Source of the DNA: a virus | IMG/VR virus record: IMGVR_UViG_3300008110_000939 | Coordinates: 1 to 33,540 of that record | DNA: 33,540 nt | Reading direction: 5' to 3' (one strand) | Shown here: in pieces, positions 22,128-29,439 of the stretch | How positions within the stretch are numbered: position 1 is the stretch's first letter | Layout: each line of letters starts with the position of its first letter | Program-made: the position numbers and the translations under genes | The notes under the pieces: generated by a model | What the model was told of the DNA's origin: nothing | Database searches by the model: none | Seen by the model: the letters and a program-made list of their open reading frames with translations, nothing else

Positions 22128-23288
22128 ATGAGAGCCTACGAGTTTATTAGCGAAACAAAAAAACGCAAACGTAAATCTCGATGGGCTGCTTACGGGCCAG
22201 GTCCCTACGGCGGATATGGATATTATGCTGGATATAGCGGAGACTCTAGTAATAGTGGTGAAGGTGGTAGTGGCGAAAGCATCGAGCATGAAAACTTTGC
22301 GGATGGAAAGAAGCCCGGACGTAAAGGACTTGCTAAACGTAGCGGTGTCAATACCAAAGCCAGTGTTAGTGATCTAAGAAAAACTGCTAAAAACAGCACA
22401 GGCGAAAAAGCTCGCATGGCACACTGGCTGGCCAACATGAAAGCTGGTCGTGCAAAAAATGAAAATATAGAAGAAGATTGGAAAGACTGGGTTGCAGGAG
22501 CTGCATTAGGAGCTGCTTCTTTAGGTGCAAATGCTAATATTGTTCGACAACTAGTTGAACCCGGTGATACTGTTTATTCTATTGCTAGACAGAATAATGT
22601 AACTCCGCAATTTGTCATGCAGTTAAATCAGTTTAATAAAGACACCAAACTAAAACCGGGGCAGATGGTTAAAGTTCCAGACAATGCTAAAGAAATGCCC
22701 GTTGCCAAGAAACAAGATGTTAAACAAAAAACAGAACCTCAACAAAAAGTTAATTCTAATCAATCCCCCAAAGACAATACTGCTAATACAGTAACTGGAA
22801 GTCCGCATGAAGAGTTTCTTAAAAAGGCCGCAATAAGAGCAGGCATCACTGGTAATGAGCTTGTGGCATTTTTAAGTCAGTGTGCTCATGAAACTATGGA
22901 TTTTAAAAGTCTTAAAGAACTAGGTGGTAGTCTAGACTTTCGCAAGTACGATATTAAGTATGCTCCTAAAAAAGCTAAAAAATTAGGCAACGACAAAGTA
23001 GGCGACGGCGAAAAATATAAAGGTCGAGGTTACATTCAATTAACTGGAAAAGACAATTATGAAAGGGCCGGGCAAGCGTTAGGGCTACCGTTGGCTAAAC
23101 ATCCCGAACTTGTTGAGAAACCAGAAATAGCTGCCCAAACCGCAATATGGTATTGGAAAAATCGAGTTGCGCCCAGGGTTGATAACTTTAAAGACACCAA
23201 AGATGTTACCAAATCGATTAATCCGGGAATGAAACATCTAGACAAACGACAAGAAAAACAACGAGCGTTCCAGGTAGCAATGAAATGA
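22128..23288 (+). CDS. Capsid-targeted LysM-GH19 peptidoglycan hydrolase
   Basis: A 386-residue multidomain protein. Order: targeting motif MRAYEFISE|T (1-9; ISE is a good prohead protease site); basic patch KKRKRKSR; Gly/Tyr-rich tract (about 23-40); a basic module KPGRKGLAKRSGVNTKASVS; LysM (about 143-188, VEPGDTVYSIARQNN...LKPGQMVKVP); a Gln/Lys/Asn linker; GH19 domain with VAFLSQCAHETMDFKSLKE (catalytic E255) and YKGRGYIQLTGKDNY. LysM binds peptidoglycan, GH19 cuts glycans. Unlike the endolysin at 11170 it lies in the cargo operon, so a virion-borne hydrolase acting during DNA entry is likely. ATGA overlap downstream. Confidence 0.75.
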   Translation: MRAYEFISETKKRKRKSRWAAYGPGPYGGYGYYAGYSGDSSNSGEGGSGESIEHENFADGKKPGRKGLAKRSGVNTKASVSDLRKTAKNSTGEKARMAHWLANMKAGRAKNENIEEDWKDWVAGAALGAASLGANANIVRQLVEPGDTVYSIARQNNVTPQFVMQLNQFNKDTKLKPGQMVKVPDNAKEMPVAKKQDVKQKTEPQQKVNSNQSPKDNTANTVTGSPHEEFLKKAAIRAGITGNELVAFLSQCAHETMDFKSLKELGGSLDFRKYDIKYAPKKAKKLGNDKVGDGEKYKGRGYIQLTGKDNYERAGQALGLPLAKHPELVEKPEIAAQTAIWYWKNRVAPRVDNFKDTKDVTKSINPGMKHLDKRQEKQRAFQVAMK

Positions 23289-24073
23289 GATCATACGAAA
23301 TACTAAAAGAACGCACAGAAACATCATGGATACGCCCATGGATTGCCACTGCGGTTGCTAAAATTGGCAACTATAAAAACGACCTCGAATGGTATACCAA
23401 GTTCTTTAAGAATTTAAATGCCAGTAGAGAACTAGCAGCATGGAAAGAACAACACATCGATCGCAAGCTGTCAATTAAACATAAGATGCTTGATCGCCCG
23501 GATGTTGCCTACTCTGTTATTAACGCAGAACACGAAATCAGCGGCATTCCAATAGAGCATACTGTTACAGTTGAAGTAAATGTAGCACATGCACCAACAG
23601 ACGAAAAGACTGCTAAGAATTTTATTGATAGATTAAGTTCTATTATGGTGCATGAATTTGCACACGCTAGTCAGCGAACAAGTCAAATTAAAAAAGCAAC
23701 AGACGATGATAGTGTTTACGACATCGAAACAGATGTTTGGAAAAAGCAGCCACCTGTGGCACACAACGAACGCGACAAGTATTACATCTATATGCTGAAT
23801 AACATGGAAAGAGATGCTTGGGTAGCGCAGATAGCCAACGACATACACAATGCTGTGGGGGATAAGGGCATTGGATTAATTGACAATATTCTTAAACAGG
23901 CGCAAAGACAAGATTATGCGGTTGTTGGTAGTAAAATCATACAAGTTCCTAACTTAAACGTTCTTTGGAATGCTCTTGGATATTATGGACGATTTCTTAA
24001 AACTAGCAAGGAAGGGTCTTGGAATAAGATTAAGAAAGAGTTATACAGATACCTTTCAAATTATAATAAATAA
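23285..24073 (+). CDS. Capsid-targeted HExxH metallopeptidase candidate
   Basis: A 262-residue protein with targeting motif MRSYEILKE|R (1-9). A zinc-peptidase signature HEFAH stands at 123-127 (SSIMVHEFAHASQRTSQ), and E175 in NNMERDAWVAQIANDI, 48 residues later, could be the third ligand as in gluzincins. The rest is helical and basic. No signal peptide or membrane segment. If packaged, it could cleave a host protein after injection or act in the head; T4 itself delivers enzymes such as Alt this way. Family assignment beyond the HExxH core is uncertain. ATGA overlap upstream. Confidence 0.55.
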   Translation: MRSYEILKERTETSWIRPWIATAVAKIGNYKNDLEWYTKFFKNLNASRELAAWKEQHIDRKLSIKHKMLDRPDVAYSVINAEHEISGIPIEHTVTVEVNVAHAPTDEKTAKNFIDRLSSIMVHEFAHASQRTSQIKKATDDDSVYDIETDVWKKQPPVAHNERDKYYIYMLNNMERDAWVAQIANDIHNAVGDKGIGLIDNILKQAQRQDYAVVGSKIIQVPNLNVLWNALGYYGRFLKTSKEGSWNKIKKELYRYLSNYNK

Positions 24074-24077
24074 TAGT

Positions 24078-24332
24078 ATGAAAATAAGAGAACTTTTGGA
24101 AACAGATGCCAGTACAACATCCACTGCTAATATTGGTACGGTTGAAAATCCGCACATTAGCCCTGGCACTGCAAGAGGCAAGACCAGTTACATAGGTAGT
24201 CCGGGTAAATCCGGCACAAAAGCGCCTCCGCAGCCAAAAGTCAAGCAAAAAAAGAACAAAGACGGTACTGCTGTTAGTGCCCTAGATCAAAATACAAGTT
24301 TATTTGGTGGCGGTAACGCTATCAAAAGATAA
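24078..24332 (+). CDS. Putative capsid-targeted small basic protein
   Basis: An 84-residue protein starting at ATG 24078 (upstream in-frame start lies inside the previous gene). N-terminus MKIRELLE|T matches the operon motif with one residue fewer before the Glu. The mature part is low-complexity: Thr/Ser-rich (DASTTSTANIGTVENPH), then Gly/Lys/Pro-rich (SPGKSGTKAPPQPKVKQKKN), ending GGGNAIKR. It is basic and probably disordered, like DNA-condensing internal proteins. The stop overlaps a late-type promoter element. Confidence 0.55.
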   Translation: MKIRELLETDASTTSTANIGTVENPHISPGTARGKTSYIGSPGKSGTKAPPQPKVKQKKNKDGTAVSALDQNTSLFGGGNAIKR

Positions 24333-24335
24333 ATA
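24328..24335 (+). promoter_or_regulatory. Candidate late-type promoter element GATAAATA
   Basis: GATAAATA overlaps the stop codon of the preceding gene and lies 43 bp before the ATG at 24371. Identical to 9880 and 18960. It could give extra transcription of the Lys-rich protein gene. Confidence 0.45.
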
Positions 24336-24370
24336 ACATATACGCCTGTAAAGAACAATCGGAGAAATAC

Positions 24371-25291
24371 ATGGACTTTCACAAAATGCTACAGAAATTG
24401 GACTCTATTAACCCAGTCGAAAAGACAGCGGTAGCGAGCAGCCAATCAACACAACAACCAAAGGTTGTACTTGCAGAAGACGCTCAAATGAGAGTTTTAG
24501 CAGGTGTTAGCTCAATCCTTGAAGAAGGACGTAAAGCTAAAGATGAAACAGTTAAAGAAGCTACTAAAGCTGACAAATCATGGACAGACAAGTCCGGTAA
24601 GTCACACACAGGAACTGCTGTAAAAGGCAAGGCCTACGGTGGTAGCTCAGACGAAGATAAAGAAGAAGACAGCGACGAAGCAGACGAAAAAGCTGCTAAG
24701 AAAGCCGCTAAGAAAGGTGTTGAAGAGTCTACAGCAGCTCAAAAAGCTGCACGTTCTAAGTTCCAATCAATGGTTGAAGCTAAGAAAGAAGAAGCTGACA
24801 AGAAGAAAGACGCTAAGAAAAAGAAAATGGCAGAAGGCGGTTTGCCAATGACCACAGTAAACGGAAAGAAAGTTCCAGCATTTGCAGCCGATGGTAAGGG
24901 TAAGAATGATCTCGGTAAAGGCAAAGATACAGAAGCTGATGATAGCGAAGAGTCAGGTGAAGAGAAAGACGGAAAGAAAGGCATGAGCGATAAGCAAGCC
25001 AAGTATTTTGGTAAGAAGACCGAAAGTGCAATGATGCCAAAAGGCAAGAAGCGTCCAGTTAAAGAAAGCGTACAACAAAAGTATTCATTCAAACAATGCC
25101 TACAGTTAGTTAAAGAAAGCGGTGGTCAACAACAGATCGATCCAGTTGATGGCGCTTTATGGAAGTGGGCTCAACGTGTTGCAGTTAGCAAAGTGCAAGA
25201 AGGTGTGTCAGCAGACGCAATGGCAGCATTTGTTTACGAACGCATGGGTGGCGAATTCCAACTATTCGACGTACTATCAGAAACAAAGTAA
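24371..25291 (+). CDS. Lys/Glu-rich low-complexity protein, likely virion or prohead core
   Basis: A 306-residue protein with SD GGAGAAATAC. N-terminus MDFHKMLQKLDSINPVEKTA is a short helix, followed by LAEDAQMRVLAGVSSILEEG. Residues about 55-235 are dominated by Lys, Glu, Asp, Ser and Ala (KAAKKAAKKGVEES, KKKDAKKKKMAEGG), probably disordered or coiled coil. The last 75 residues look folded (KYSFKQCLQLVKESGG, then MAAFVYERMGGEFQLFDVLS). Several L/I-x-E sites suit prohead-protease processing. High charge and length recall phage scaffold or core proteins. The function is inferred from composition and from its position at the end of the cargo operon, before a terminator. Confidence 0.55.
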   Translation: MDFHKMLQKLDSINPVEKTAVASSQSTQQPKVVLAEDAQMRVLAGVSSILEEGRKAKDETVKEATKADKSWTDKSGKSHTGTAVKGKAYGGSSDEDKEEDSDEADEKAAKKAAKKGVEESTAAQKAARSKFQSMVEAKKEEADKKKDAKKKKMAEGGLPMTTVNGKKVPAFAADGKGKNDLGKGKDTEADDSEESGEEKDGKKGMSDKQAKYFGKKTESAMMPKGKKRPVKESVQQKYSFKQCLQLVKESGGQQQIDPVDGALWKWAQRVAVSKVQEGVSADAMAAFVYERMGGEFQLFDVLSETK

Positions 25292-25308
25292 GTTAATACT
25301 TTGGTAAC

Positions 25309-25340
25309 AAAAAGCCGGCAATTAGTTGACCGGCTTTTTT
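25309..25340 (+). terminator. Intrinsic terminator overlapping a promoter
   Basis: AAAAAGCCGG (25309-25318) pairs with CCGGCTTTTT (25330-25339), a 10-bp stem with an 11-nt loop and a six-T run. It ends the cargo operon. The loop end and stem base contain TTGACC, the -35 box of the next promoter. Confidence 0.85.
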
Positions 25341-25354
25341 GTTGGCTGTATAAT
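25326..25354 (+). promoter_or_regulatory. Sigma70 promoter embedded in terminator
   Basis: TTGACC (25326-25331), a 17-bp spacer, TATAAT (25349-25354). Predicted start near 25361, immediately before the SD ATAAGGAGAA of dsbA. It has the same composite design as 14616-14655: the -35 box starts in the terminator loop and the spacer holds the 3' arm and T run. Confidence 0.75.
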
Positions 25355-25374
25355 AGTTCTATAAGGAGAATTAT

Positions 25375-25635
25375 ATGGCTAAAATGTACGGTCCCGAAGA
25401 AAAAGCAAAATTAGAACGTTTAATCAACGAGGGTTCTAATGTATTACGTGAACTAGAAGATTTACAAGAAGGTCTCAAAGAAACCGTCAAAGCAGTAGCA
25501 GAAGAACTGCAAATCAAACCAAGTATTATCAACAAAGCAATTAGAATCGCCCACAAGGATAACTGGAAAGGGCACGAAGAAGAGTGGGATGAAATTGAAA
25601 TGATTCTAGGTGTAACAAAGCATTTGCCTGAATGA
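25375..25635 (+). CDS. dsbA: DsbA-like double-stranded DNA-binding protein
   Basis: An 86-residue charged helical protein. It resembles T4 DsbA (89 residues) in length and layout: MAK start, acidic first helix, then LKETVKAVAEELQIKPSIIN, IRIAHKDNWKGHEEEWDEIE with the HKDN element shared with T4, and an acidic end. T4 DsbA binds double-stranded DNA and enhances late transcription. This is not the host disulfide oxidoreductase of the same name (no CxxC). Strong SD and own promoter; ATGA overlap with the next gene. Confidence 0.7.
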   Translation: MAKMYGPEEKAKLERLINEGSNVLRELEDLQEGLKETVKAVAEELQIKPSIINKAIRIAHKDNWKGHEEEWDEIEMILGVTKHLPE

Positions 25636-25925
25636 TAGATTCGCTTAAGCCGACAATTATTTGGATCAAAGAGGATTACGCTAGCTATCCTCTAAGATTC
25701 ACATTAGAGCTATTGGCATGGGCAATGAGTATAGGTTGCACAATCTGGATGGGATATACATTGCCTAATCCGCCGTTTATATACCTATATCCGTTATTCA
25801 TGTTCCAGTGTACAATATTTGCATGGGCTGCTTGGACTAGAGGCAGCACCGGTATGATTGCTAACTATGCACTAATTGCCAGTATAGACTTAATTGCCTA
25901 TATAAGGATGATAAATAATTTTTAA
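25632..25925 (+). CDS. Small multi-pass membrane protein
   Basis: A 97-residue protein with three or four predicted membrane segments: about 21-42 (RFTLELLAWAMSIGCTIWMG), 47-70 (PPFIYLYPLFMFQCTIFAWA) and 74-95 (TGMIANYALIASIDLIAYIR). There is a charged N-terminus with WIKEDYASYPLR. The WTRGSTG loop between the last two segments is probably functional. I do not recognise a named family, although the layout is familiar from marine T4-like phages next to dsbA and gene 43. Transport or membrane anchoring is possible. Coupled to dsbA by ATGA. Confidence 0.6.
   Translation: MIDSLKPTIIWIKEDYASYPLRFTLELLAWAMSIGCTIWMGYTLPNPPFIYLYPLFMFQCTIFAWAAWTRGSTGMIANYALIASIDLIAYIRMINNF
25910..25917 (+). promoter_or_regulatory. 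Candidate late-type promoter element GATAAATA
   Basis: GATAAATA stands at the 3' end of the membrane-protein gene, 83 bp before the gp43 ATG and upstream of two hairpins. The distance is greater than for the other copies, leaving room for a structured gp43 leader. Overlap with coding sequence lowers confidence. Confidence 0.35.
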
Positions 25926-25932
25926 GCAAGGT

Positions 25933-25952
25933 ATGCGGGCCATAAACCGCAT
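25933..25952 (+). promoter_or_regulatory. Leader hairpin 1 of gp43
   Basis: ATGCGG (25933-25938) pairs with CCGCAT (25947-25952), loop GGCCATAAA-like with 8 nt, followed by GTTTGGTGTTTG. It could be a weak terminator/attenuator or the first part of a tandem regulatory leader before the polymerase gene. Confidence 0.35.
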
Positions 25953-25962
25953 GTTTGGTGTT

Positions 25963-25980
25963 TGTCAGCCGTAAATGACA
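25963..25980 (+). promoter_or_regulatory. Candidate gp43 translational operator hairpin
   Basis: TGTCA (25963-25967) and TGACA (25976-25980) form a 5-bp stem with an 8-nt loop GCCGTAAA, ending one base before the SD AGGAG (25982-25986) of gene 43. T4 gp43 represses its own translation by binding a hairpin with an 8-nt loop at its ribosome-binding site. Shape and position match; the loop sequence differs. Function is inferred. Confidence 0.5.
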
Positions 25981-25992
25981 TAGGAGAATACA

Positions 25993-28635
25993 ATGAGCTA
26001 CGTAGATGCTTTCTACGACCGCGATAATGATATTATCAACGTTGTTGAGCGTGACGAAAAAGGGCAACGTCACTATAAAGAATACCCCGCAAAACACCTC
26101 TTTTATTATCAAGATTCAAGAGGAAAACACAAATCAATTTTCGGCGAACCGTTAACACGAGTTAATTGCAGAAACCTTAAAGACCTCCACAAAGAACTAA
26201 GAGCCTATAGCGGTAAGAAACTATACGAATCAGACATTAAACCTGTATTCCGTTGTTTTGAAGAAAACTATTTAAATGTTGATGCTCCAAAACTAAACGT
26301 TTGTTTCTTTGACATCGAAGTAGACTTTGATCCAGAACGCGGCTATGCGGCACCAGACGATGCATTCATGCCAATTACAGCTATCACAGTATACTTACAA
26401 TGGCTTGATAGTTTAATCACCTTGGCAATACCGCCAAAGACTATTTCAATGGTGCAGGCCAAAGAATCAGTTAAAGACTTTCCTAATACATTTTTGTTTG
26501 ACAACGAAGCAGAAATGCTCGATACATTTTTAAACTTAATTGACGATGCGGATGTATTAAGTGGCTGGAACAGTGAAGGCTTTGATATTCCCTACACTGT
26601 TAATCGTGTCATTAAAGTACTAAGCAAAGACGACACACGCAGATTTTGTCTATGGAATCAATTTCCAAAGAAACGAGAATATGAAAAATATGGTAAAGCT
26701 GCTGTTACCTATGACTTTATTGGGCGTGTACACTTAGATAGCTTAGAACTGTACCGTAAGTATACCTATGAAGAACGTCACACTTATCGACTTGATGCTA
26801 TTGCAGAAATGGAAATTGGCGATACAAAGACAGTCTACGAAGGTACACTAGATCAGTTGTATAACGAAGACTTCCGTAAGTTTATTGAATACAACAGGCA
26901 AGATACATTGCTGTTAGACAAGCTAGATAAAAAATTAAAATTCTTAGACCTTGCAAATACCATTGCTACGACAATGGGTGCTGTAGCTGTAACCGAACAG
27001 GCTATTATTAACGAGGCACATCGCCGAGGAATGATTGTTCCTAACCGTATACAACGTGAGCCAGGTAGTGAACCTGCGGCAGGTGCGTATGTTGCATATC
27101 CAAAGAAGGGCATTCACGAATGGATTGGATCACTTGACATTAACTCACTGTATCCCTCAGCAATTCGTGCATTGAACATGGGTCCAGAAACTATTATTGG
27201 ACAGTTACGTCAAGACGGAACCAAGGCATATATCGATGCAGAGATTGCAAAAGGTAAAAGTTTTGCGGCAGCATGGGAAGGAATGTTTGGTGCAGTAGAA
27301 TATACAAGTGTCATGGCCAAAGAAGTAGGCCGTGACTTAACCATTGATTGGGCGAACGGAGGCAGCGATACGTTGTCTGCGGCACAGGTATATGATTTAA
27401 TCTTTGACAGCAATCAACCTTGGATGCTAAGTGCCAACGGCACAATCTTTACCTACGAAATTGAAGGCATTATTCCTGGATTACTAAAGCGTTGGTATGC
27501 CGAACGTAAAGAGATGCAGGCTAAACTTAAAGACTGTATTAAAGCAGGCAATAAGATTGAAGAAGAATACTGGGATAAACGTCAGCTAGTTAAAAAGATT
27601 TTGCTTAACAGTTTGTATGGTGCTATTCTTAACCCTGGTTGTAGATTTTTTGATAACCGAATCGGACAATCAACTACACTAACAGGTCGTGCAATTGCAC
27701 AACATATGGCAGGAAAAGTCAACGAAATTGTTACTGGTGAAAATAATCATATTGGTAAAGCAATTATCTACGGTGACACTGACTCATGTTACTTTACAGC
27801 ATATCCAACATTAAGAAAAGAAATCGATGCTGGACGATTGCCGTGGACCAAAGAAAGTGTTGTTCAACTCTATGACCAAATTGGTGAAGAAGTCAACGAT
27901 ACGTTTCCTAAATTTATGCAAGACGCATTTCATTGTCCAAAGTCACGTGGCGAAGTTATTAAAGCTGGTCGTGAAATTGTTGCAAGTCGCGGACTGTTCA
28001 TCACGAAGAAACGATATGCAGTACTTTACTATGACAAGGAAGGCAAACGAGCAGACGTAGACGGCAAGCCTGGTAAGATTAAGGCCATGGGCTTAGACCT
28101 TAAGCGTAGTGATACGCCTGTTGTTATTCAAGACTTTTTAAGTGAAGTACTAACTATGGTCCTAAATAATGGTACCCAAGAAGATGTGCTTGAATACATT
28201 ACTAATTTTCGAACTGAGTTTAAAACAAGACCCGGTTGGGAGAAAGGTAGTCCTAAACGTGCTAACAACATTACAGAATACGCTAACAAAGAAAAGAAAG
28301 CAGGAAAAACAAATATGCCCGGACATGTCCGTGCTAGTTTGAATTGGAATACTTTAAAGCGTATGATGGATGACAAGTATTCAATGAATATTACAGACGG
28401 TGCAAAAGTAATTGTTTGTAAAATTAAAGACAATCCAATGGGATATACTAGCGTAGCGTATCCTGTAGATGAACTTAGATTACCTCAGTGGTTTAAGGAC
28501 ATGCCTTTTAACGATGCTGATATGGAAAATGCAGTTATCGACGAAAAGCTAGAAAACTTGATCGGTGTCTTGGAATGGGACATTAGCTCAACTCGCAGTG
28601 ACAACACATTCGGAAAATTGTTTGATTTTGAGTAA
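25993..28635 (+). CDS. 43: DNA polymerase, family B (gp43)
   Basis: An 880-residue replicative polymerase, close to T4 gp43 (898). The 3'-5' exonuclease motifs are FFDIEVDFD (DIE at 107-109), LSGWNSEGFDIPY and YNRQDTLLLDKL. The polymerase motifs are DINSLYPS (382-389), KKILLNSLYGAI and YGDTDS (593-598), with D382 and D596 as metal ligands. All exonuclease and polymerase acids appear intact. It would replicate the phage genome with the clamp (28696) and the gp44 loader (7873). SD AGGAGAATACA; a candidate autoregulatory hairpin precedes it. T4 gp43 has the same autogenous control. Confidence 0.95.
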   Translation: MSYVDAFYDRDNDIINVVERDEKGQRHYKEYPAKHLFYYQDSRGKHKSIFGEPLTRVNCRNLKDLHKELRAYSGKKLYESDIKPVFRCFEENYLNVDAPKLNVCFFDIEVDFDPERGYAAPDDAFMPITAITVYLQWLDSLITLAIPPKTISMVQAKESVKDFPNTFLFDNEAEMLDTFLNLIDDADVLSGWNSEGFDIPYTVNRVIKVLSKDDTRRFCLWNQFPKKREYEKYGKAAVTYDFIGRVHLDSLELYRKYTYEERHTYRLDAIAEMEIGDTKTVYEGTLDQLYNEDFRKFIEYNRQDTLLLDKLDKKLKFLDLANTIATTMGAVAVTEQAIINEAHRRGMIVPNRIQREPGSEPAAGAYVAYPKKGIHEWIGSLDINSLYPSAIRALNMGPETIIGQLRQDGTKAYIDAEIAKGKSFAAAWEGMFGAVEYTSVMAKEVGRDLTIDWANGGSDTLSAAQVYDLIFDSNQPWMLSANGTIFTYEIEGIIPGLLKRWYAERKEMQAKLKDCIKAGNKIEEEYWDKRQLVKKILLNSLYGAILNPGCRFFDNRIGQSTTLTGRAIAQHMAGKVNEIVTGENNHIGKAIIYGDTDSCYFTAYPTLRKEIDAGRLPWTKESVVQLYDQIGEEVNDTFPKFMQDAFHCPKSRGEVIKAGREIVASRGLFITKKRYAVLYYDKEGKRADVDGKPGKIKAMGLDLKRSDTPVVIQDFLSEVLTMVLNNGTQEDVLEYITNFRTEFKTRPGWEKGSPKRANNITEYANKEKKAGKTNMPGHVRASLNWNTLKRMMDDKYSMNITDGAKVIVCKIKDNPMGYTSVAYPVDELRLPQWFKDMPFNDADMENAVIDEKLENLIGVLEWDISSTRSDNTFGKLFDFE

Positions 28636-28659
28636 AATTAATTTGCTCTTTGTCAACGA

Positions 28660-28667
28660 TCTAAATA
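28660..28667 (+). promoter_or_regulatory. Candidate late-type promoter element TCTAAATA
   Basis: TCTAAATA followed by TAATC lies 36 bp before the ATG at 28696, in the 60-bp gap after gp43. It shares the TAAATA core and the spacing of the other candidates but is the most divergent at the 5' end. Confidence 0.35.
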
Positions 28668-28695
28668 TAATCTTAACACTAACGGAGAATTCTCA

Positions 28696-29436
28696 ATGAA
28701 AGATATTTTACAAGACATCGTTCGCCACACACATGATATTGGCGGATTGCTTACTACAGTTAAAGTAACTGGTACAGACGAAAAGACTGTATTAAATGCA
28801 ATGGCAGACAATCGTTCTGTTATTATGGAAGCAGAGACTGCTAATCCATATCCACAGATGCTAGGTGTATTTGGTATGCCACAGCTCAACAAATTGAAAT
28901 ATTTGTTAGACGGCGATGTCTACAAAGACGATGCTAAAATTGCTGTTACTACAGCAGAACGCAACGGAGCAACTGTTCCAACAGGATTGCACTTTGAAAA
29001 CAAAGACAGCGATTTTAAAAATGATTATCGCTTTATGAACACAGAAATCATCAACGAAAAGATGAAGACTGTTAAGTTCCGTGGCGTCAAGTGGGATGTT
29101 GAAGTTGAGCCAACTGTTGAAGCAGTCAAGCGTTTTAAATTCCAAGCTGGTGCTAATAATGAACAGCCAACATTCTTGGCTAAGACCGACAGCGGCAATT
29201 TAAAGTTTATCTTTGGTGATGCTAGCACACACGGTGGTGAGTTTGTATTTGCATCAAATGTTGCAGGTAAATTAGATCGCGGCTGGACATGGCCGGTTGC
29301 TCCGATCATGAGCATCCTAAGCAATGCCGATGCTAATAATACAAAGATGAGTTTGTCAAATGAAGGTGCTATTCAAATTACATTAGATAGCGGTTTAGCA
29401 ACTTACAAATATATTATTCCAGCACAAGCTGTCTAA
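28696..29436 (+). CDS. 45: Sliding clamp candidate (gp45-like)
   Basis: A 246-residue protein (T4 gp45: 228). Layout fits a phage trimeric clamp: YPQMLGVFGMPQLNKLKYLL (53-72) resembles the YDLNGFLGILSL element of T4 gp45, alternating strands and helices follow, and the C-terminus is LDSGLATYKYIIPAQAV. Clamps encircle DNA, hold gp43 on the template and, in T4, activate late transcription. The position right after gene 43 and the presence of a gp44-type loader support the call. Sequence similarity to T4 is weak by eye, so confidence is moderate. SD ACGGAGAA. Confidence 0.7.
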   Translation: MKDILQDIVRHTHDIGGLLTTVKVTGTDEKTVLNAMADNRSVIMEAETANPYPQMLGVFGMPQLNKLKYLLDGDVYKDDAKIAVTTAERNGATVPTGLHFENKDSDFKNDYRFMNTEIINEKMKTVKFRGVKWDVEVEPTVEAVKRFKFQAGANNEQPTFLAKTDSGNLKFIFGDASTHGGEFVFASNVAGKLDRGWTWPVAPIMSILSNADANNTKMSLSNEGAIQITLDSGLATYKYIIPAQAV

Positions 29437-29439
29437 AAT

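Noticed and set aside
24639-24851. Alternative-frame 70-codon open frame in the Lys-rich gene
   Set aside because: Low-complexity AAG/AAA/GAA codons keep all frames open; no start signal and no plausible fold.
25375-25635. Reading the dsbA-like gene as a disulfide oxidoreductase
   Set aside because: No CxxC, no thioredoxin fold and no signal peptide; only the T4 DNA-binding protein shares the name.
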